DNA from: Cellulophaga sp. F20128
Lineage (GTDB): Bacteria > Bacteroidota > Bacteroidia > Flavobacteriales > Flavobacteriaceae
Direction of reading: 5' to 3'
DNA length: 64,000 nucleotides
Assembly: GCF_023015805.1 (NCBI RefSeq)
Contig: NZ_JALKBA010000010.1
Location: 62,001-126,000, forward strand
Shown: positions 60,513 to 64,000 of the stretch, piece after piece
Position numbering within the stretch: position 1 is the stretch's first letter
Layout of the letters: each line of letters begins with the position of its first letter
The notes under the pieces: model-generated
Seen by the model: the letters and a program-made list of their open reading frames with translations, nothing else
Database searches by the model: none
What the model was told of the DNA's origin: nothing
Translations under genes and position numbers: made by a program

Positions 60513-61541
60513 TTACTGAATGTTTTCTGTCTTTTTAAAATGTTCAATGACCAAATAAAACTGTACGCCAAATAATAGTGATGCTAGCACCAAATGAAGG
60601 GTTTGACTACCAAAAGGGAAGTCAAAATAATTCATTTCAATCCCTGAAATTACCTCCAATGCTAGTAAAATCAATACCCATTTTATTTTAGAAAGGGCTA
60701 ATTTTAATTGAAGCATTCTGTAGAAAATAGAACCGTTCAATAAAACTACCAAGATTGAAAAGGATCTATGGATGTAAAAAGTAAGGGATCCATTTTCTAA
60801 CCACAGGTTTTTCGCAGTTTCACCAACTAAATCTACTTGTGTATCAACCAATTGCCTTACCTGCGTTCCTAAAACAATTTGGATGACTGTAACTGCTAAG
60901 GCAAGTAGGAGGAGTTGTTTTGTTATTTTATCGGTTTGCAATTGCGTTGTTACTTCCTTAACGCTATATAAAAGATACAGTAACATGGCTACAATGGCTA
61001 AGGCCATAACCATATGTATTGTAATCTTTACAGGGTTTAATAGTGAGTAAACAACGGTTGCTCCTAACCAACCTTGAAAGCCCATAGCAAAGACTATGGC
61101 CCATGACAATAGGGTTACTTTTTTATTTTTTTTCCAAAATTTAATGGAAAGTATAGCCAGAACAAATGTAGCTAAGCCTGCCAAAGCCCCAAAAAGCCTA
61201 TTTATATATTCTATCCAAGTGTGGGTTGGATTAAAGTGAGCATAATTGTGTTTTGTGTAGGTCTCCCAATTGGCGGTGTTAAATTGTGCAGTTGTGGTAA
61301 AATCTTTACGTGCAACCTGCAAAGTCTTATCAACAATAATTATTTCTCCTTTTTTAACCCCTGAGAAAGGTTGCCATTGTAGCTCAGTAATAGCTGTTGG
61401 CGGTATGTATTGACCAAAGCATTTGGGCCAGTCTGGGCATCCCATTCCACTACCAGTCATTCTAACAACAGCTCCCGCAATGATTACCAGATAAACAAGA
61501 ATTAGGGATATTTTGGCAGTTTTTATAAATTTTTTTTGCAT
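60513..61541 (-). CDS. ctaA: Heme A synthase, COX15/CtaA family
   Basis: A 342-residue membrane protein with about eight helices that oxidises the heme O methyl group to give heme A for cytochrome oxidase. GAVVRMTGSGMGCPDWPKCFGQYIPPT is the first conserved loop, with the cysteine pair seen in several CtaA proteins; HTWIEYINRLFGA, KITIHMVMALA, FYIHRSFSILV and QTLHLVLASLLFG hold the heme-binding histidines. Length is normal for the two-repeat form. The gene stands alone, without ctaB next to it. Confidence 0.93.
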   Translation of the reverse strand: MQKKFIKTAKISLILVYLVIIAGAVVRMTGSGMGCPDWPKCFGQYIPPTAITELQWQPFSGVKKGEIIIVDKTLQVARKDFTTTAQFNTANWETYTKHNYAHFNPTHTWIEYINRLFGALAGLATFVLAILSIKFWKKNKKVTLLSWAIVFAMGFQGWLGATVVYSLLNPVKITIHMVMALAIVAMLLYLLYSVKEVTTQLQTDKITKQLLLLALAVTVIQIVLGTQVRQLVDTQVDLVGETAKNLWLENGSLTFYIHRSFSILVVLLNGSIFYRMLQLKLALSKIKWVLILLALEVISGIEMNYFDFPFGSQTLHLVLASLLFGVQFYLVIEHFKKTENIQ

Positions 61542-61618
61542 TTTGAAGAAGTGTGAAATACGAATGCAAAATTACATTTCTTTTGTTAATTGAGATAATA
61601 TTAATGGGAATAAAATAG

Positions 61619-61646
61619 AAAAGGCTACCGTTTTTGGTAGCCTTTT
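61619..61646. terminator. Bidirectional terminator between ctaA and the OmpA-family gene
   Basis: AAAAGGCTACC and GGTAGCCTTTT form an 11-bp perfect stem with a six-base T-rich loop, 19 bases past the stop of the OmpA-family gene (minus strand), which it most likely terminates. Confidence 0.85.
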
Positions 61647-61665
61647 TACAATAGCTTAAATTCCA

Positions 61666-63609
61666 TTAATTTTTTATGACCATAAAGGCGGATCTTCTAT
61701 TTTTTTGATGTTCCTCTTCGGAACATGTGTTAGCGGAAGTACAATTGTTAGTAAGCTGACTTGCTCCAAATCCTTTTCCAGAAACTCTCTCAGGATTAAT
61801 TCCGTTATCTAAGAGGTATTTCACGGTTTCATTGGCTCTTCTGTCAGATAATGCCTGGTTGTATGCAGTAGTCGCTCTAGCATCAGTATGTGAGCGCACT
61901 TCAATAACCACTGCAGGATATTCCTTGAGGTAAGCAAATACTTGTTGCATTGTAATTTGACCATCAATTCTAATCGTGGACTTATCCAAATCAAAATAAA
62001 TAGGATCAAGGTTTAAGTATTGGGTTAAATCTGTGCCAATAGGAGCTGCCTTTTTGATGGGTGTAAGATTTACAACGAGAGTTTGGTCTTGTTTTTTAGG
62101 GAGAATAGTAAAGGAAGTTTTTCCTGAATTATAGTCTAATTTATGAGCAACTACAATATAGTCTTCTTCATAACAGATATCTTCTAATGTAAAGTTGCCA
62201 TTGTCATCTGAAATAGTTTCAATTGTTAAAGAATTTTGAAGGTCTTTAAGTTGTACGCTTGCATTTGGAATGTTGGCTCCTGTTGTACTATCTATAACAG
62301 TACCAATAATGGTGTTACCACAGTTTAGGTTTAACTCTTTGGTTTGGGTAAAGCTGTATATATCATCAAATCCTTTGCCGCCATCTCTGTTAGAGGCAAA
62401 GAACCCTTTTTGAGTGTCTTCATTAAAAATTAGTGAAAAGTCGTCTTTTTTGCTATTCACGGGTTTTCCAATATTTACGATATATGAATCGTTAAAATTA
62501 TCAGTGATTTGAGTTGCAAAAATATCCAATCCACCAAGTCCAGGATGTCCATCAGAGGCAAAGTATAGGATGTTATTTTTTGAGACAAACGGGAATGTTT
62601 CTCTAGCTTCTGTATTAATTTTGTTCCCTAAATTAATAGGTAATCCAAAAGACCCATCGGCAATAATATCAACCCTATATAGATCAGACATACCTCTTGT
62701 TCCAGGCATATCAGAAGCAAAATACAATTTAGTTTCATCGGGTGATAGGGCAGGGTGGGCAACAGAATAGTCGTCCCCATTAAAAGGTAATTCTGTAATT
62801 TTTTTCCATAGATCATCAATTTTTATGGCTCTGTATAATTTTAATCTACTTACACCGTCTGTGCCACGGGAAAAACGTCCGTTTTCAGAATTGTTTCTAG
62901 TGAAATACATAGTATTTCCATCTTTGGTGAAAATAGCAGAAGATTCGTGTGTTTTTTTATTGAGTTTACGATCTAATTTATTTGGATTAATTGGATTGCT
63001 GTTTTCATCTATAGTGGCGGCGTACAGGTTTAAAAACGGTTGATTGTTCCACTGGTGAATAGCATTACGTACCGTACCGGTATCTCTGGCCGAGGAAAAG
63101 ACCAATTTATTGTTGTAATAGGCTGGTGAAAACTCAGATGCTTTAGAGTTTATTTCAAGATTTTTAAGATTGTATCTGCCAGAATTTTTTTCAATTGTTT
63201 GCAGGTAATCGGTATTGTTTTCAAACAAAGAAGCTCTAGTGTCGTCTTGTTTTTTAGCATCAAACTTACGCATCCAAGCATCAGATTCATCGTAATTTCC
63301 TATTGATTTTAGAGTTAAAGCGTATTTGTAAATTTCTTCAGGGTCTACCGTAGCACCTTCTAGATTCACTAGTTTTTCATACCAAGAAGCTGCATTTTTA
63401 TACCTTGCATTAAGGTAATTGGAGTTGGCTAGTTTTCTGTAAATTGTTTCCGAGTTGTATCCTAAATCTATCAACCGCTCGTAGACATCTATAGCCTCAG
63501 CGTATTGGTAACTCTTAAACTTATCATCTGCTCTTTTTTCTTTTTTGGTTTGTGCATTTGCAATTGCAAAACAGAACAAAAAGACTAGTGTTATATGTTT
63601 AAATTTCAT
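61666..63609 (-). CDS. OmpA family protein with TPR, PD40 and carboxypeptidase-regulatory-like domains
   Basis: A 647-residue outer-membrane-associated protein. After the signal peptide (ITLVFLFCFAIANA) come TPR-like repeats (YAEAIDVYERLIDLGYN, YKNAASWYEKLVNL), PD40 propeller blades (FSPAYYNNKLVFSSARD, HPALSPDETKLYFASDMPG, SNRDGGKGFDDIYSF), a carboxypeptidase-regulatory-like beta-sandwich (ASVQLKDLQNSLTIETISDD) and the OmpA C-terminal domain (FDLDKSTIRIDGQ, VRSHTDARATTAYNQALSDRRA) for peptidoglycan binding. This matches PorE/SprE-like anchors of the type IX system. It pairs with the upstream PorP/SprF gene. Confidence 0.9.
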   Translation of the reverse strand: MKFKHITLVFLFCFAIANAQTKKEKRADDKFKSYQYAEAIDVYERLIDLGYNSETIYRKLANSNYLNARYKNAASWYEKLVNLEGATVDPEEIYKYALTLKSIGNYDESDAWMRKFDAKKQDDTRASLFENNTDYLQTIEKNSGRYNLKNLEINSKASEFSPAYYNNKLVFSSARDTGTVRNAIHQWNNQPFLNLYAATIDENSNPINPNKLDRKLNKKTHESSAIFTKDGNTMYFTRNNSENGRFSRGTDGVSRLKLYRAIKIDDLWKKITELPFNGDDYSVAHPALSPDETKLYFASDMPGTRGMSDLYRVDIIADGSFGLPINLGNKINTEARETFPFVSKNNILYFASDGHPGLGGLDIFATQITDNFNDSYIVNIGKPVNSKKDDFSLIFNEDTQKGFFASNRDGGKGFDDIYSFTQTKELNLNCGNTIIGTVIDSTTGANIPNASVQLKDLQNSLTIETISDDNGNFTLEDICYEEDYIVVAHKLDYNSGKTSFTILPKKQDQTLVVNLTPIKKAAPIGTDLTQYLNLDPIYFDLDKSTIRIDGQITMQQVFAYLKEYPAVVIEVRSHTDARATTAYNQALSDRRANETVKYLLDNGINPERVSGKGFGASQLTNNCTSANTCSEEEHQKNRRSAFMVIKN

Positions 63610-63619
63610 TTTTTCTTCT

Positions 63620-64000
63620 TTAAAAGAATCTTGGTGTTATTACTTTTTTGTATCTAGATCTAAGCTCATATCTTAAAAATACTTCAAAAGATCCATCATT
63701 AAAAGATGTATTTCCAAGGTCCGTAGTTTCTTTGTCGTAGGCTAGCCCTAGCATTAATTGGTCGCTAATTTGAAAACCAAAAAGAGCACTAACTGCAGCA
63801 TCCCATCTGTAAGCAGCACCAAAGCTAAACTTGTCTCTTAGTAAAAAGTTAGCAGATAAATCTGCTTGTAAGGGAGCACCTTTAACCGCTTTAATAAGGG
63901 CGGCAGGTTTAAACTTTAAATCGTGATTAATTTCAAAAACATAACCTGTAATTAGATACCAGTTCATGCGTTCTACTGCGACAAAAGAACTATTAACGCC
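63620..64000 (-). CDS. PorP/SprF family type IX secretion outer-membrane protein, N-terminal part missing
   Basis: The frame runs out of the right edge. The visible 126 residues begin GVNSSFVAVERMNWYLITGY and end in a beta-barrel of the PorP/SprF type: KFKPAALIKAVKGAPLQADLSANFLLRDKFSFGAAYRWDA in outline, FGFQISDQLMLGLAYDKETT, and a final FEVFLRYELRSRYKKVITPRFF with the aromatic C terminus of outer-membrane proteins. It ends ten bases before the OmpA-family gene, so they form one operon. A large T9SS adhesin often lies upstream of such pairs, outside the window. Confidence 0.9.
   Translation of the reverse strand, partial: GVNSSFVAVERMNWYLITGYVFEINHDLKFKPAALIKAVKGAPLQADLSANFLLRDKFSFGAAYRWDAAVSALFGFQISDQLMLGLAYDKETTDLGNTSFNDGSFEVFLRYELRSRYKKVITPRFF

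Noticed and set aside
1-64000. tRNA, rRNA or known riboswitches
   Set aside because: No cloverleaf with GGTTCRAATCC-type T arm, no rRNA segments and no known aptamer consensus were recognised on either strand by eye; a covariance scan would be needed to be certain.

Overview
The window reads as the chromosome of a marine member of the Flavobacteriaceae (Bacteroidota); that placement is an inference. It rests on an A+T-rich sequence, TAnnTTTG-type -7 boxes, almost no Shine-Dalgarno signals, a type IX secretion (T9SS) sorting domain, a PorP/SprF protein next to an OmpA/PD40 protein, and families largely confined to this phylum such as DUF6090. No rRNA, tRNA, CRISPR array, prophage or intact transposase was seen.

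Left flank (1-6 kb): the end of an arsenate-reductase-like phosphatase overlaps an Acr3 arsenite exporter. A DUF3124 lipoprotein, a DUF885 lipoprotein hydrolase and a Na+/dicarboxylate-type symporter follow.

Accessory region (about 6-36 kb): nearly all genes lie on the minus strand. Most stand alone, are A+T-rich and have small soluble or membrane products: GNAT, DUF2200, NTF2-like, esterases, SDR, HAD, CMD, TetR, beta-lactamase-like, CPBP, VOC, SRPBCC, a second methionine aminopeptidase, and an ECF sigma unit. Between them recurs a family of about 90-230 bp imperfect palindromes, called PIE (palindromic intergenic element) here. On the coding strand a PIE starts just after a stop codon with AATAACGAA and ends near CATACACAAACCGTTG before the next gene. 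One gene plus one palindrome is the layout of an integron cassette array, but no integrase is visible. Four DUF6090 paralogs are embedded in it, three of them behind nearly identical multi-hairpin leaders. The region also holds an ORF-less group II intron, a truncated DUF421 gene and a frameshifted HPF/RaiA gene, so it is being eroded and rearranged.

Right flank (36-64 kb): conserved housekeeping genes (thioredoxin-like protein, lysA, sucC, DUF1456, Hsp20, uvrB, a T9SS type B cell-surface protein, an ABC exporter). A plus-strand redox-repair block runs from 48.5 to 57 kb: msrB, GNAT, selO, msrA, aldo/keto reductase, DUF427, an msrA paralog, a hydrolase-OsmC fusion, egtB and egtD. It suggests repair of oxidised methionine combined with ergothioneine-type thiol synthesis. 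A possibly kinase-like unknown, a heptamer repeat, a nucleoid-associated protein, a pRiA4b ORF-3-like protein, heme A synthase, and the OmpA/PD40 plus PorP/SprF pair close the window.
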